Assembly: GCF_001866135.1 (NCBI RefSeq)
Contig: NZ_MODW01000002.1
Span: forward strand, 248,001-312,000
Source: Microbacterium sp. LCT-H2
GTDB lineage: Bacteria > Actinomycetota > Actinomycetes > Actinomycetales > Microbacteriaceae
Length of the DNA: 64,000 nt
Reading direction: 5' to 3'
The notes below the pieces were generated by a model. That model was not told the DNA's origin and did no database searches. It worked only from the letters and a program-made list of their open reading frames with translations. Position numbers and translations under genes: made by a program. Below are positions 53,107 through 61,374 of this stretch, piece by piece (position 1 is the stretch's first letter; each line of letters begins with the position of its first letter).

Positions 53107-53895
53107 TCAGGCGTCGGGGATGACGGGGATCGCGGAGAGCAGGGTGCGGGTGTAGTCGGCGGTCGGGTGCAGGAGCACGTCGCGGGTCGGACCGCGCTCG
53201 ACGATGCGGCCGTCCTTCATGACGACGACCGCGTCGCAGAGGTTCTGCACCACGCCGATGTCGTGCGACACGAGCAGCAGCGTGAGCTCGTCCGCGACCC
53301 GCAGCTCCGCGAGAAGCTCGAGGATCTGCGCGCGCACCGTGACGTCCAGCGCCGACAGCGGCTCGTCGCCCACGAGGATCCGCGGACGATGGACGAGAGC
53401 GCGCGCGAGAGCGATCCGCTGCCGCTGTCCGCCGGAGAACTCGTGCGGATAGCGGTCGCCCATCTCGGGGTCGAGGCCGACGCGGGCGATGACCTCGCGC
53501 ACCCGGGCACGGTGATCGCCGTCGATGCCGAGGGCCCACAACGGCTCCCGCACGATCTGCCCCGCGGTCATCCGGGGGTCGAGGGAGGCGTAGGGATCCT
53601 GGAAGACGAGTCCCGTCTGCCGACGCAGCCAGTGCAGCGACCGGGCGGAGGCCCCCGCGTCGACGATCCGGCCGGCCACCGACACGGTTCCCGCGGTCGG
53701 TCGGTCCAGACCCAGCAGGAGCCGCACGAGGGTCGACTTCCCCGAGCCGGACTCGCCGATGATCCCGAGGGACGCCCCCTCGGAGACGTCCAGGTCGGTC
53801 GGCTCCAGGGCCGTCTGCCGCCGGGTGCGCTCGAACGCCGTCCGCTTCGGCATGACGAAGTCCCGTCGCAGCCCGCGCGCTTCGATGAGGCTCAT
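53107..53895 (-). CDS. Peptide/nickel-type ABC importer ATP-binding protein (OppF/DppF-like)
   Basis: The protein has 262 residues. Walker A GESGSGKST, signature FSGGQRQRIALARAL, Walker B ILVGDEPLSALD and switch His in LVSHD are intact. It is the second of two ATPases in the operon, ending it before the inverted repeat; 4-bp overlap with the preceding ATPase gene. Confidence 0.93.
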   Translation of the reverse strand: MSLIEARGLRRDFVMPKRTAFERTRRQTALEPTDLDVSEGASLGIIGESGSGKSTLVRLLLGLDRPTAGTVSVAGRIVDAGASARSLHWLRRQTGLVFQDPYASLDPRMTAGQIVREPLWALGIDGDHRARVREVIARVGLDPEMGDRYPHEFSGGQRQRIALARALVHRPRILVGDEPLSALDVTVRAQILELLAELRVADELTLLLVSHDIGVVQNLCDAVVVMKDGRIVERGPTRDVLLHPTADYTRTLLSAIPVIPDA

Positions 53896-54683
53896 GCCTC
53901 TCCTCCCTCAGGCCGCCAGAGCGTCGCGGTCGCGTCCCGCAGCAGCCCCTGCGTGACAGGAGAGGTCGGCGCGGTCAGCAGTCGCGACACCGGCGCGCTC
54001 TCGACGACCCGACCGTGTTCGAGCACCACTCCCTCCGTCGCCACCTGGGACAGCACCGCGAGGTCGTGCGTGATGAACAGGAGCGACATGCCCTCGTCGG
54101 CGACGAGCCCGAGCATCAGGGACAGGATCTCGGCCTGGATCGTCACGTCCAGGGCCGTCGTGGGCTCGTCGGCGATCAGCAGCCGCGGACGGCAGGCGAG
54201 GGCCATGGCGATCGCGACGCGCTGCCGCTGGCCGCCGGAGAGCTGGTGCGGATACCGGTCGACGATGGTCTCCGGGTCGGGGAGTCGCACGCGGGCGGCT
54301 TCCGCGATCGCCCGGTCACGGGCCTCGCGCCGGCCCAGGCCTTCGTGGATGCGGATGGACTCCGCGATCTGGCGGCCGACCGTCCGGATCGGGTTGAGCG
54401 CCGTCCGGGGTTCCTGGAACACGATGCCGATGTCGTCGCCGCGCAGCCGGGCGAGCTCACGGTCCGGCATCCCGATCAGCTCGGTCCCGTCCCACCGGAT
54501 GCTCCCGCGTGCCGTCGCCCCCTCCGGCAGCAGTCCGAGCACGGCGAGCGCCGTGAGGGACTTCCCGGAACCGGACTCGCCGATCACCCCGAGGCGGGTG
54601 CCGTCGGGGACCTGGAGCGAGATGCCGTCGACCACCCGGCGTCCGTCGATCTCGATGACGAGATCCTCGACCGTCAGACTCAT
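53892..54683 (-). CDS. Peptide/nickel-type ABC importer ATP-binding protein (OppD/DppD-like)
   Basis: The protein has 263 residues. Walker A GESGSGKSL, signature LSGGQRQRVAIAMAL, Walker B LLIADEPTTALD and ITHDLAVL are present. At 263 residues it is shorter than the roughly 320 common for OppD, lacking the C-terminal oligopeptide-transport region, which often carries cysteines. It overlaps both neighbours by 4 bp. Confidence 0.93.
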   Translation of the reverse strand: MSLTVEDLVIEIDGRRVVDGISLQVPDGTRLGVIGESGSGKSLTALAVLGLLPEGATARGSIRWDGTELIGMPDRELARLRGDDIGIVFQEPRTALNPIRTVGRQIAESIRIHEGLGRREARDRAIAEAARVRLPDPETIVDRYPHQLSGGQRQRVAIAMALACRPRLLIADEPTTALDVTIQAEILSLMLGLVADEGMSLLFITHDLAVLSQVATEGVVLEHGRVVESAPVSRLLTAPTSPVTQGLLRDATATLWRPEGGEA

Positions 54684-55549
54684 GCGACCACCGCCGGTGT
54701 GTGCGTCTCAGCGGCACGGTGCCGCAGGGTGGGGTCCGTGGCTTCCCGGAGCCCGTCGCCGAGCAGGTTGAGGGCCAGCACGGTCAGGGTGATCGTGAGC
54801 CCGGGCCAGATCACGGTGAGCGGGTGCACGCCGATGTAGCGCTGGAGATCCGCGAGCAGCAGACCCCAGCTCGGTTCCACGACCGAGGCCCCGAAGCCGA
54901 GGTACGACAGGCCGGCCTCCGCGAGCACGGCCACGGCCATCGACCATGAGAGCTGCACGATGAAGACCGGTGCCACGTTCGGCAGGAGGTGACGGACGAG
55001 GCTCTGCGCGGGGGTGAGGCCCGACGCGCGCGCGGCCAGCACGAAGTCGCTCTGCTGCACGCGGCGCAGCTCCGGCCGCGTGACCCGCGCGATGTTCACG
55101 CCGAAACCGATCCCCACCGCCCAGATCACGACCCAGAGCGACCCGCCCCACACCGACGAGATCATCATCGCGATCAGCAGCACGGGGAAGGCGATGAGGA
55201 TGTCGACGAACACGGCGACCGTCTCCCGCACGAGCCGGGTGGTCAGGGCGCCGAGGGCGGCGAGGGCGATCCCCACCACTGTGGCCACGAGTCCGGCGCC
55301 CACGCTGACGAACACAGTGGTCCGCGCCCCCGCCATGAGCAGGCTCAGGATGTCGCGCCCGGTGTCGTCGGTCCCGAGCACGTGCGGCCACCCCGGCGGC
55401 AGCCAGCGGTCGCCGATGTTCGAGGCCCGCGGGTCGAACGGCGTCCAGAAGAGGGACACGACGGCCGCCAGGGCGACGAGGGCGATGACGATCAGTCCGA
55501 ACCGGCCGGTCGAGGTGCGCCAGAGTCGAGGGAACCAGCGCGTGCTCAT
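54680..55549 (-). CDS. ABC importer permease (DppC-like)
   Basis: The protein has 289 residues with six predicted membrane segments. An N-terminal segment (about 17-37) precedes the binding-protein-dependent permease domain; the EAA loop region is RASGLTPAQSLVRHLLPNVAPV. The conserved FDPRASNIGDRWLPPGWPHVLGTDDTGRD loop after TM1 is typical of DppC/OppC. Confidence 0.93.
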   Translation of the reverse strand: MSTRWFPRLWRTSTGRFGLIVIALVALAAVVSLFWTPFDPRASNIGDRWLPPGWPHVLGTDDTGRDILSLLMAGARTTVFVSVGAGLVATVVGIALAALGALTTRLVRETVAVFVDILIAFPVLLIAMMISSVWGGSLWVVIWAVGIGFGVNIARVTRPELRRVQQSDFVLAARASGLTPAQSLVRHLLPNVAPVFIVQLSWSMAVAVLAEAGLSYLGFGASVVEPSWGLLLADLQRYIGVHPLTVIWPGLTITLTVLALNLLGDGLREATDPTLRHRAAETHTPAVVA

Positions 55550-56496
55550 GCGGCCTCCCGCTGTCGAGGGTCGATCGCCCGGTGCAGCAGATCCACGAGG
55601 AAGCCGACCACCAGCACGAAGCCGGTCAGGACGAGCAGCTCACTCTGCACCTTGACGAGGTCGCGCGTGCCGACGTCGGTCACGAGCATGCGGCCGATGC
55701 CCGGAAGCGTGAACAGCTGCTCGATCACGACCGACCCGACGATGATCCCGGCGACCTGGAGGCCGAGGACCGTGATGATGGATAGCCCGACCGCCGGGAT
55801 GCCATGCTGGATGAGGGCGCGGGTCTTCGTCAGCCCCTTGGCGGCCGCGGTGCGGACGAAGTCCTGTCCGGCCGCCTGCAGGGTCGCGCTGCGCACGAAG
55901 CGCATGAGCATGGCGCCCTCGACGATGCCGATGGTGAGGGCCGGCAGCAGCAGCGCCTCGATCGCTCTTCCCGGCGTGGACCATCCGGTGCGGGGGAAGC
56001 CCTGGGGCGGCAGCCAGCCGAGCCACACGGAGAACACGACGATCAGCATCATGCCCGCCCAGACGACGGGCACCGCCGCGAGCGCCTGGGCGCCGACGCT
56101 GAGCGCCGTGCCGTCGCGGTGGCCGCGGCGCAGGGCGGCGAGGATGCCGAAGGGCACAGCGATGAGCACGGCGATCACCAACGACATGATCCCGAGCGGA
56201 ACGGTGACCTGTGCCTTGAGCAGCAGCTCCTCGCCGACGGAGGCACCGGACAGCAGCGAGGTGCCCAGGTCGCCGCGGAGGATGCCGCCGATCCAGTCGG
56301 CGTACTGCGCGAGCAGAGGCTGGTTCAGCCCCAGCGACTCCCGCAGCGCCTCGACCTCGGCAGGGGAGGCCTGGGTGCCGGCGATGAGCTGGGCCACGTC
56401 GCCGGGGAAGACACGCAGCGTGAGGAAGATGAGCGCGCTCGACACGAGGAGCCCTGCGATCAGCAGGGCTCCTCGGACGAGCGCGTAACGCAGCAC
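55546..56496 (-). CDS. ABC importer permease (DppB-like)
   Basis: The protein has 316 residues. TM1 (about 9-30) is followed by the family's LRVFPGDVAQLIAGTQASPAEVEALRESLGL loop, then a permease domain with EAA loop RTAAAKGLTKTRALIQHGIP. It pairs with the DppC-like permease; 4-bp overlap. It starts 16 nt after the binding-protein stop. Confidence 0.93.
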   Translation of the reverse strand: MLRYALVRGALLIAGLLVSSALIFLTLRVFPGDVAQLIAGTQASPAEVEALRESLGLNQPLLAQYADWIGGILRGDLGTSLLSGASVGEELLLKAQVTVPLGIMSLVIAVLIAVPFGILAALRRGHRDGTALSVGAQALAAVPVVWAGMMLIVVFSVWLGWLPPQGFPRTGWSTPGRAIEALLLPALTIGIVEGAMLMRFVRSATLQAAGQDFVRTAAAKGLTKTRALIQHGIPAVGLSIITVLGLQVAGIIVGSVVIEQLFTLPGIGRMLVTDVGTRDLVKVQSELLVLTGFVLVVGFLVDLLHRAIDPRQREAA

Positions 56497-56512
56497 GGAG
56501 CGTCGACCGTCG

Positions 56513-58030
56513 TCAGCTCGCGGCGGAGACGGTCACACCCGCGAGGTTGATGCGCGAGTTGATCGAGTCCTCCGGGAAGCCGCTGACGATCGGGCTCACC
56601 GCCGTGATCGTCTGACCGTTGTAGAGCCAGTCCGCCGCGTGGTCCTCGGAGACGATCCGCGCCGCCTCGGCGAGGAGCTTCGCGGAGGCATCCGGGTCGA
56701 CCTCGGCCAGCGCCTGCGCGTAGAGGTCCTGCACCTCGGCGTTGTCGTAGCCGAAGTAGTAGTCCGGGTTGGCGAAGTTGCCGAAGTCCCGGGGCTCGAC
56801 GTGCAGGACGAAGCTGAGGTCGTAGTCCTTGTTGGTGTACACGTCCTCGAGCCAGGTCGGGAACTCCACGGAATCGACCTCGAGGTTCACGCCGACCTTG
56901 TCGAAGTCCGAGATGAGGACCTTGGGGACGGTGGTGCCGTAGAACGACGGGATGGTCAGGGTGAGGTCGAGGTCCTCCTGGCCGGCCTCGGCGAGCAGCT
57001 CCTTGGCCCGCTCAGGGTCGTAGGAGATGACGTCGGAGAGGTCCTCATAGCCGGGGTCGAGCTCGGGGATGGGGCCGTACAACGGCGTGCCGGCGCCGAC
57101 GGCCTCGATGAGCGCGTCGTGGTCGATGGCCAGGCGCAGCGCCTCGCGGACCCGGACGTCGTCCAGCGGAGCCTTCTTGTTGTTGAAGGCGAGCGTGGCC
57201 TTGTCGGTCGTGCGGCCCGTCGTGAGGGTGAAGTCACCCGAGTCCTCGAGCTGCGGAGCGAGGTTCGGGTCGACGGCGGTGAGGACGTCCACGTCACCGG
57301 CGAGAGCGGCGTTCACTCCGGCCGTGAAGTCGGGGATGTACTGGAACTCGACCTCGGCGACGCCCGCCGGCTCGCCCCAGTAGTCGTCGTTGCGGGCGAA
57401 GGTGATCGTGCTGCCCTTGTTCCAGCGCGTGAGGGTGAACGGTCCGGTGCCGTTCTCCGCGGTCTTCAGGTCGGTGGTGTCGCCCTTCTTGAAGACGAGG
57501 CCGGCCGGGCCGGTGAGGGCGAAGAGGAAGTTCTGGTTCGGCTCGGACAGCACGATCTCGACGGTCGTGTCGTCCGGAGCGGAGATCGAGGAGACGGACG
57601 CGAACTCCGCGTTGCCCTGCACCGTCGCGTCGGTGCGGACGGTCTCGTAGGAGGAGACGACGTCGGCCGCCGTCAGGGGCGAGCCGTCGTGGAAGGTGAT
57701 CCCGTCGTTGAGGGTGAAGGTGTACGTGAGGCCGTCGTCCGACACCTCGTACTCCGAGGCGAGCCGCTCGACGATCTCGTTCTCCTGGGTGCGGCTGACC
57801 AGTCCCTCGTAGATGTTGTCGATGAGGATCTGCTCCAGCGCGGCACCGCTGGTGTGCCGGATGTCGAGGTTGGTGGGCTCGAGCACGAGACCGACATGCA
57901 GGGTGGCGTCGGGGTCGGGCTCGCCACCCGTGGACGGGGCAGGCTCGGCAGAGCCGGAGCAGGCGCTGAGGATCACGGCGGTGGCCGCGAGCGCGGAGAT
58001 CAGCGCGAGGCGTCGATAACGTCGGAACAT
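56513..58030 (-). CDS. ABC importer substrate-binding lipoprotein (SBP family 5)
   Basis: The protein has 505 residues. A signal peptide ends in ILSAC with Cys24 as the lipidated residue. The mature protein has the family 5 pattern (LHVGLVLEPTNLDIRHTSG, YTFTLNDGITFHDGSPLTAADVV). It binds peptides, nickel chelates or other solutes; the actual ligand is unknown. It is first in the operon, so expression starts in the 92-bp gap before the hydrolase stop or further upstream; I saw no regulatory site there. Confidence 0.93.
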   Translation of the reverse strand: MFRRYRRLALISALAATAVILSACSGSAEPAPSTGGEPDPDATLHVGLVLEPTNLDIRHTSGAALEQILIDNIYEGLVSRTQENEIVERLASEYEVSDDGLTYTFTLNDGITFHDGSPLTAADVVSSYETVRTDATVQGNAEFASVSSISAPDDTTVEIVLSEPNQNFLFALTGPAGLVFKKGDTTDLKTAENGTGPFTLTRWNKGSTITFARNDDYWGEPAGVAEVEFQYIPDFTAGVNAALAGDVDVLTAVDPNLAPQLEDSGDFTLTTGRTTDKATLAFNNKKAPLDDVRVREALRLAIDHDALIEAVGAGTPLYGPIPELDPGYEDLSDVISYDPERAKELLAEAGQEDLDLTLTIPSFYGTTVPKVLISDFDKVGVNLEVDSVEFPTWLEDVYTNKDYDLSFVLHVEPRDFGNFANPDYYFGYDNAEVQDLYAQALAEVDPDASAKLLAEAARIVSEDHAADWLYNGQTITAVSPIVSGFPEDSINSRINLAGVTVSAAS

Positions 58031-58122
58031 GGGTGTTTCCTCTCGGTGCGGCAGGTGCTGTGTGCCGGTGGGACGAGCCTAGGGTCGGGCGGGATGCGGC
58101 GCGGCGGCCGTGGAACGGAACG

Positions 58123-59040
58123 TCATATTCCGGCCGCGGCCGCGGAGCCGACGAGGGCGGCGAGGTCGCGAGGCGCCGTCTCCTGCACGTTGTGCGTGGC
58201 GTCCATCGCGACGACGCGCGCTTCGGGGAGGCGGCGCTGGAACTCCTCGGCGTCGGCAGCGCTCACGAAGCCGCGCTCGGCGCGGACGAGCGTGACGGGC
58301 GCGGTGACCGCCGCCAGGTCGTCCCAGCCGTTCTCGTGCAGGACGGACGGGTCAGCCGAGGTGCCGGGGTCGTGGGCGGCGAGTGCGGTGGCGGCGAGGT
58401 GGGCGAAGTGGTGCTTCCATTCGACCCGGCCGTCCGGACGGACGCGGGTGTTGAGGAAGACACCGCGCTCGGTCTCGGGGCGGGTGCCGCCGAACCCCAG
58501 GGACATCGCCTTGTCGACGAGCTCGTCTCGGGTCGCGAAATCCGTCGGCCCGGCGTAGAACTGCCGAAGCGCCGCAGGGCCGGCGGTGACGTCGATCCCC
58601 GGCGTGATGTCGACGACGATCAGCGCGGCCACGAGGTCCGGCCGGGCCGCGGCGACGGCGGCCCCCGTGAGACCGCCGAGCGACTGTCCCACCAGGATCT
58701 GCGGCGAGGAGGTCCAGGCGTCCAGCGCGGCGATGACGTCGGCGGCGAGGGTGCGGGGGGAGTAGTCCGCATCGTCGCGCCAGGAGGAGTCGCCGTGGCC
58801 GGCGAGGTCGATCGCCAGGAGCGGCTGCCCCAGGGCCAGCGCCGTCGTGTCCCATGTGTGGGCGTTCAGGCCGGCGCCGTGCAGCAGGGTGATGCGTGGC
58901 GGCGCGGACCCGAAGCGCAGCCCGCTCACGACGCGACCCTCAGGGAGGGGGAGCGTCAGGCGCTCCACGGTCGGAAGGGGAACGCCGAGCGCGTCGGCCT
59001 GCGCGGGAAGATAGGAGAACTCGCTGGTGTCGATCGGCAC
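58123..59040 (-). CDS. Alpha/beta hydrolase
   Basis: The protein has 305 residues from GTG 59040. The oxyanion HG motif is LLHGAGLNAHTW, nucleophile Ser in GQSLGG, and the C-terminal His in MDATHNVQE. It belongs to the broad esterase/dehalogenase-like group; substrate unknown. The GTG lies 6 nt after CAGAAT, a weaker leaderless -10. It lies upstream of the ABC importer genes on the same strand, with a gap of 92 bp. Confidence 0.88.
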   Translation of the reverse strand: MPIDTSEFSYLPAQADALGVPLPTVERLTLPLPEGRVVSGLRFGSAPPRITLLHGAGLNAHTWDTTALALGQPLLAIDLAGHGDSSWRDDADYSPRTLAADVIAALDAWTSSPQILVGQSLGGLTGAAVAAARPDLVAALIVVDITPGIDVTAGPAALRQFYAGPTDFATRDELVDKAMSLGFGGTRPETERGVFLNTRVRPDGRVEWKHHFAHLAATALAAHDPGTSADPSVLHENGWDDLAAVTAPVTLVRAERGFVSAADAEEFQRRLPEARVVAMDATHNVQETAPRDLAALVGSAAAAGI

Positions 59041-59217
59041 GCGGCTATTCTGCGCCCCGTTTCGACCCCACGGGAAATGCCGGAGCAAAGTGAGAAGAAA
59101 TAGGGCGTCCAGACAGGGCGATATGCAAGGTAATCGCGTAGTCAGGTTGGCAGAGTGCATTTCCGAGTGGCCGGTCCTGCACCGTCTCCTGCGCCCGTCG
59201 CCGAATATCATGGAGGT
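59041..59217. other. AT-richer divergent intergenic region
   Basis: The 177-bp gap is lower in GC than its neighbours. GGAAATGC (59073-59080) and GCATTTCC (59157-59164) form an 8-bp inverted repeat 76 nt apart. TATCAT (59206-59211) is the likely -10 of the downstream gene. No gene is seen. Confidence 0.5.
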
Positions 59218-59694
59218 ATGACCGAACAGCGCGTGCACCTGTCCAAGACGGAGCCTGCGGCCTATCAGGCCCTCGACGCCTTCTCGAAGACGGTCGGCAC
59301 GATCTGTGCCGAGAACGGCATCGACGATCGGCTGAAGGAGATCGTCATGATCCACTGCTCGCAGCTGAACGGGTGCAGCTACTGCACGCGGATCCATGTG
59401 GACCGTGCGGTCGCCGCCGGGCTGGACGTCGACACGATCAGCCAGATCGCCGTCTGGCGGGAGAGCGGTGTGTTCAGCGACCGGGAGCGTGCCGCCCTCG
59501 AGCTGGCGGAAGCTTTCACCTTCATCGCGGAGGACGGCATCTCGGACGACGTGTACGACCTGGTGGGGAGTGTGTTCACGGAGAAGGAGTACGCCGCGTT
59601 GAGCTGGGCATGCGTGTCGATCAACGCCTTCAACCGCATCGTCATTGCGGGGCGGTACCCGGTGCCCCCGCGCAGCCCCCAGGCGGGCGCGTGA
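59218..59694 (+). CDS. Carboxymuconolactone decarboxylase/AhpD-family protein
   Basis: The protein has 158 residues. The AhpD-like CxxC is in CSQLNGCSYCTRIHVDRA, with the following His giving the ECXXC-XXH-like redox site of alkylhydroperoxidase-type CMD proteins. It probably acts in peroxide or thiol redox rather than aromatic degradation. ATG is 6 nt after TATCAT; a GGAGG is only 1 nt before the ATG, too close to serve as a normal Shine-Dalgarno. It overlaps the phosphatase gene by 4 bp. Confidence 0.9.
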   Translation: MTEQRVHLSKTEPAAYQALDAFSKTVGTICAENGIDDRLKEIVMIHCSQLNGCSYCTRIHVDRAVAAGLDVDTISQIAVWRESGVFSDRERAALELAEAFTFIAEDGISDDVYDLVGSVFTEKEYAALSWACVSINAFNRIVIAGRYPVPPRSPQAGA

Positions 59695-60425
59695 CGATCC
59701 TCGACGTCGACGGCGTGGCCAACGTCCGGGACGTCGGCGGCATCCCTGCGGAGGGCGGACGCATCCGCAGCGGCGTACTGCTGCGCTCCGGTCAGCTCTC
59801 CACCGCGACGACGAACGGCGCCGCGCTCCTGAGGTCGGCGGTGCGCCGCATCGTCGACCTCCGCGACGGCGAGGAGGTCGCCGCGGAGCCGAGCGAGATC
59901 GAGGGGCCGGAGACGACCCATCTGCCCCTGTTCCTCGGATCCGTGCGCTCCTTCTTCGAATCCGACACGAGTCTCGACGACCTGTACCTGCATCTGCTGG
60001 AGGAGAGCGGCGATCGCCTGGTCGCCGCCGTCCGCGTGATCGCGGCCGGGGAGCCGACGCTGGTGCACTGCACCGTGGGCAAGGACAGGACCGGGGTGAC
60101 GGTCGCCCTGGCCCTCTCGGCGGTCGGCGCTGATCGGGAAGCCGTCATCGACGACTACGCCCTCACCGAGTCGCAGCTGCCCGCCGAACGGTCGCGGCGG
60201 ATCGCCGCCTATCTGCGGAGTCAGCATCCGGAGGCGGTCCATGCGGTGGATCTTGCCACCCGCTCGCCGGCCGAGGTGATGCGTCGCCTGCTGGCCCAGG
60301 TCGACGAGCGGTGGGGGTCGGCCGCCGGCTACCTGCGCGCGAACGGCATGACCGAGGAAGAGCTCGCCGCCCTGCGTGATGCCCTCGTCGAGCCGGTGTC
60401 GGAGGACACCACCCGCGAAGGTTAG
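59691..60425 (+). CDS. Tyrosine-protein phosphatase (PtpB/Y_phosphatase3 type)
   Basis: The protein has 244 residues from GTG 59691. N-terminal VANVRDVGGIPAEGG and P-loop HCTVGKDRTGV (catalytic Cys and Arg) place it in the Y_phosphatase3 family, as mycobacterial PtpB; such proteins can also act on lipids. Its stop codon lies within the iron box that precedes the SIP-like gene. Confidence 0.9.
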   Translation: MTILDVDGVANVRDVGGIPAEGGRIRSGVLLRSGQLSTATTNGAALLRSAVRRIVDLRDGEEVAAEPSEIEGPETTHLPLFLGSVRSFFESDTSLDDLYLHLLEESGDRLVAAVRVIAAGEPTLVHCTVGKDRTGVTVALALSAVGADREAVIDDYALTESQLPAERSRRIAAYLRSQHPEAVHAVDLATRSPAEVMRRLLAQVDERWGSAAGYLRANGMTEEELAALRDALVEPVSEDTTREG

Positions 60426-60437
60426 GCAAGCCTTCGC
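60415..60437 (+). promoter_or_regulatory. DtxR/IdeR-like iron box
   Basis: AGGTTAGGCAAGCCT (60419-60433) matches 13 of 15 positions of the DtxR/IdeR core AGGTTAGGCTAACCT. It sits inside a larger palindrome with 7-bp arms GCGAAGG (60415-60421) and CCTTCGC (60431-60437). A TACGAT -10 lies at 60444-60449, so the box would cover the -35 and block transcription when iron is plentiful. Confidence 0.65.
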
Positions 60438-60458
60438 TTGGTGTACGATGGGATCACC

Positions 60459-60929
60459 ATGGACACCACGCTCGACACCCGAGGCACGCGCGCGGCTCGC
60501 CGCGCGGCGCGCCGTCGCGCACACCACCTGGTGACCGCCGATGAGCACTCGCTGCTCGACCTCGAGGCATTCCTCGCGACCCTCCCGCTGTGCGCGTCCG
60601 GTCGCATCTTCATCGAGGTTCCTGATGTCTCCGACATCGGCGTCATCCACGCGCCCGGTCGCATGACCGTCACCTGGCTCGCGCGCTCCGCGCGCTCGGG
60701 AGCCCCGGGAAGCGGCCGTGGCTGCGCGCCCGGTGAGGCTCTGGCCCGAGCCACCTGCGCATGGGCGGACGAGATGCTGGTGGACGACGAGGTCGAGACC
60801 CACGTCACGCTGCTCGGCGGCTACCTCGGTACCGCTGACATCGTCGAGCACCTCACGGACCGCCTCCGCGTCGCCGTGAACCGGATCCGCGTGCCGGAGC
60901 GCTTCGGACTGCTTCGCGTCGAGGGCTGA
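60459..60929 (+). CDS. Stand-alone SIP-like (siderophore-interacting protein C-terminal) domain
   Basis: The protein has 156 residues from ATG 60459. After a basic N-terminus the region HHLVTADEHSLLDLEAFLATLP and FIEVPDVSDIGVIHAPGRMTVTWLAR resembles the C-terminal NAD(P)H-binding SIP domain of ferric-siderophore reductases; the N-terminal FAD-binding domain is absent. A reductase would need a flavin domain from another protein. The iron box upstream supports a link to iron. Confidence 0.7.
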   Translation: MDTTLDTRGTRAARRAARRRAHHLVTADEHSLLDLEAFLATLPLCASGRIFIEVPDVSDIGVIHAPGRMTVTWLARSARSGAPGSGRGCAPGEALARATCAWADEMLVDDEVETHVTLLGGYLGTADIVEHLTDRLRVAVNRIRVPERFGLLRVEG

Positions 60930-60930
60930 G

Positions 60931-61374
60931 TCAGCGCGGGCGGCGCACGTAGTTGCCGTCTTCCAGCCCCGCTTCGATCTCGAAGCGGTTCCGCAGCGGG
61001 TCGCGTCCCGCGAACAGATAGAGCACCGGCATCAGGAAGCCGTAGCGCAGCCACTGCTGCTTGTGCACGGCCTCGTGGCGCAGCACCGCGTCGGTGGGCC
61101 GCGCGTCGCCGGTGAGGAAGCACCCGCCCACGCAGACGCCGCCGCGGTGGAAGGCCCATCGGGGCATGCCCCGGAACACCCAGAGCCCGCCGCGCCGTTC
61201 GATCGGGCCGGTGCTCCACAGCGTGCCCCAGATCCAGCCGACGGCCGTTCCCCAGAGGTAGCCCAGCCGGCTGATCGGCGAGCGCAGCAGGAAAGACGGG
61301 ATGCGGCGGTCCGCACGGCGTCCGCGGGCGAGGCGCTCCGCCGCGACCGCCTCCCAGTCGGGTGCCGGGCTCAC
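60931..61374 (-). CDS. Zincin-like HExxH protein
   Basis: The protein has 147 residues. A basic N-terminus and a hydrophobic stretch (about 28-53, including SRLGYLWGTAVGWIWGTLW) precede RHEAVHKQQWLRYG, a clear HExxH, with NRFEIEAGLEDG downstream supplying a possible third ligand Glu. There is no Cys cluster, so the 'Fe-S oxidoreductase' label I have seen used for such proteins is not supported. GTG overlaps the arginase-family stop by 4 bp. Confidence 0.65.
   Translation of the reverse strand: MSPAPDWEAVAAERLARGRRADRRIPSFLLRSPISRLGYLWGTAVGWIWGTLWSTGPIERRGGLWVFRGMPRWAFHRGGVCVGGCFLTGDARPTDAVLRHEAVHKQQWLRYGFLMPVLYLFAGRDPLRNRFEIEAGLEDGNYVRRPR

Noticed and set aside
59073..59164. GGAAATGC/GCATTTCC inverted repeat as a structured RNA
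   Set aside because: Eight base pairs across a 76-nt loop is weak, and no supporting helices were seen; noted only in the intergenic entry.
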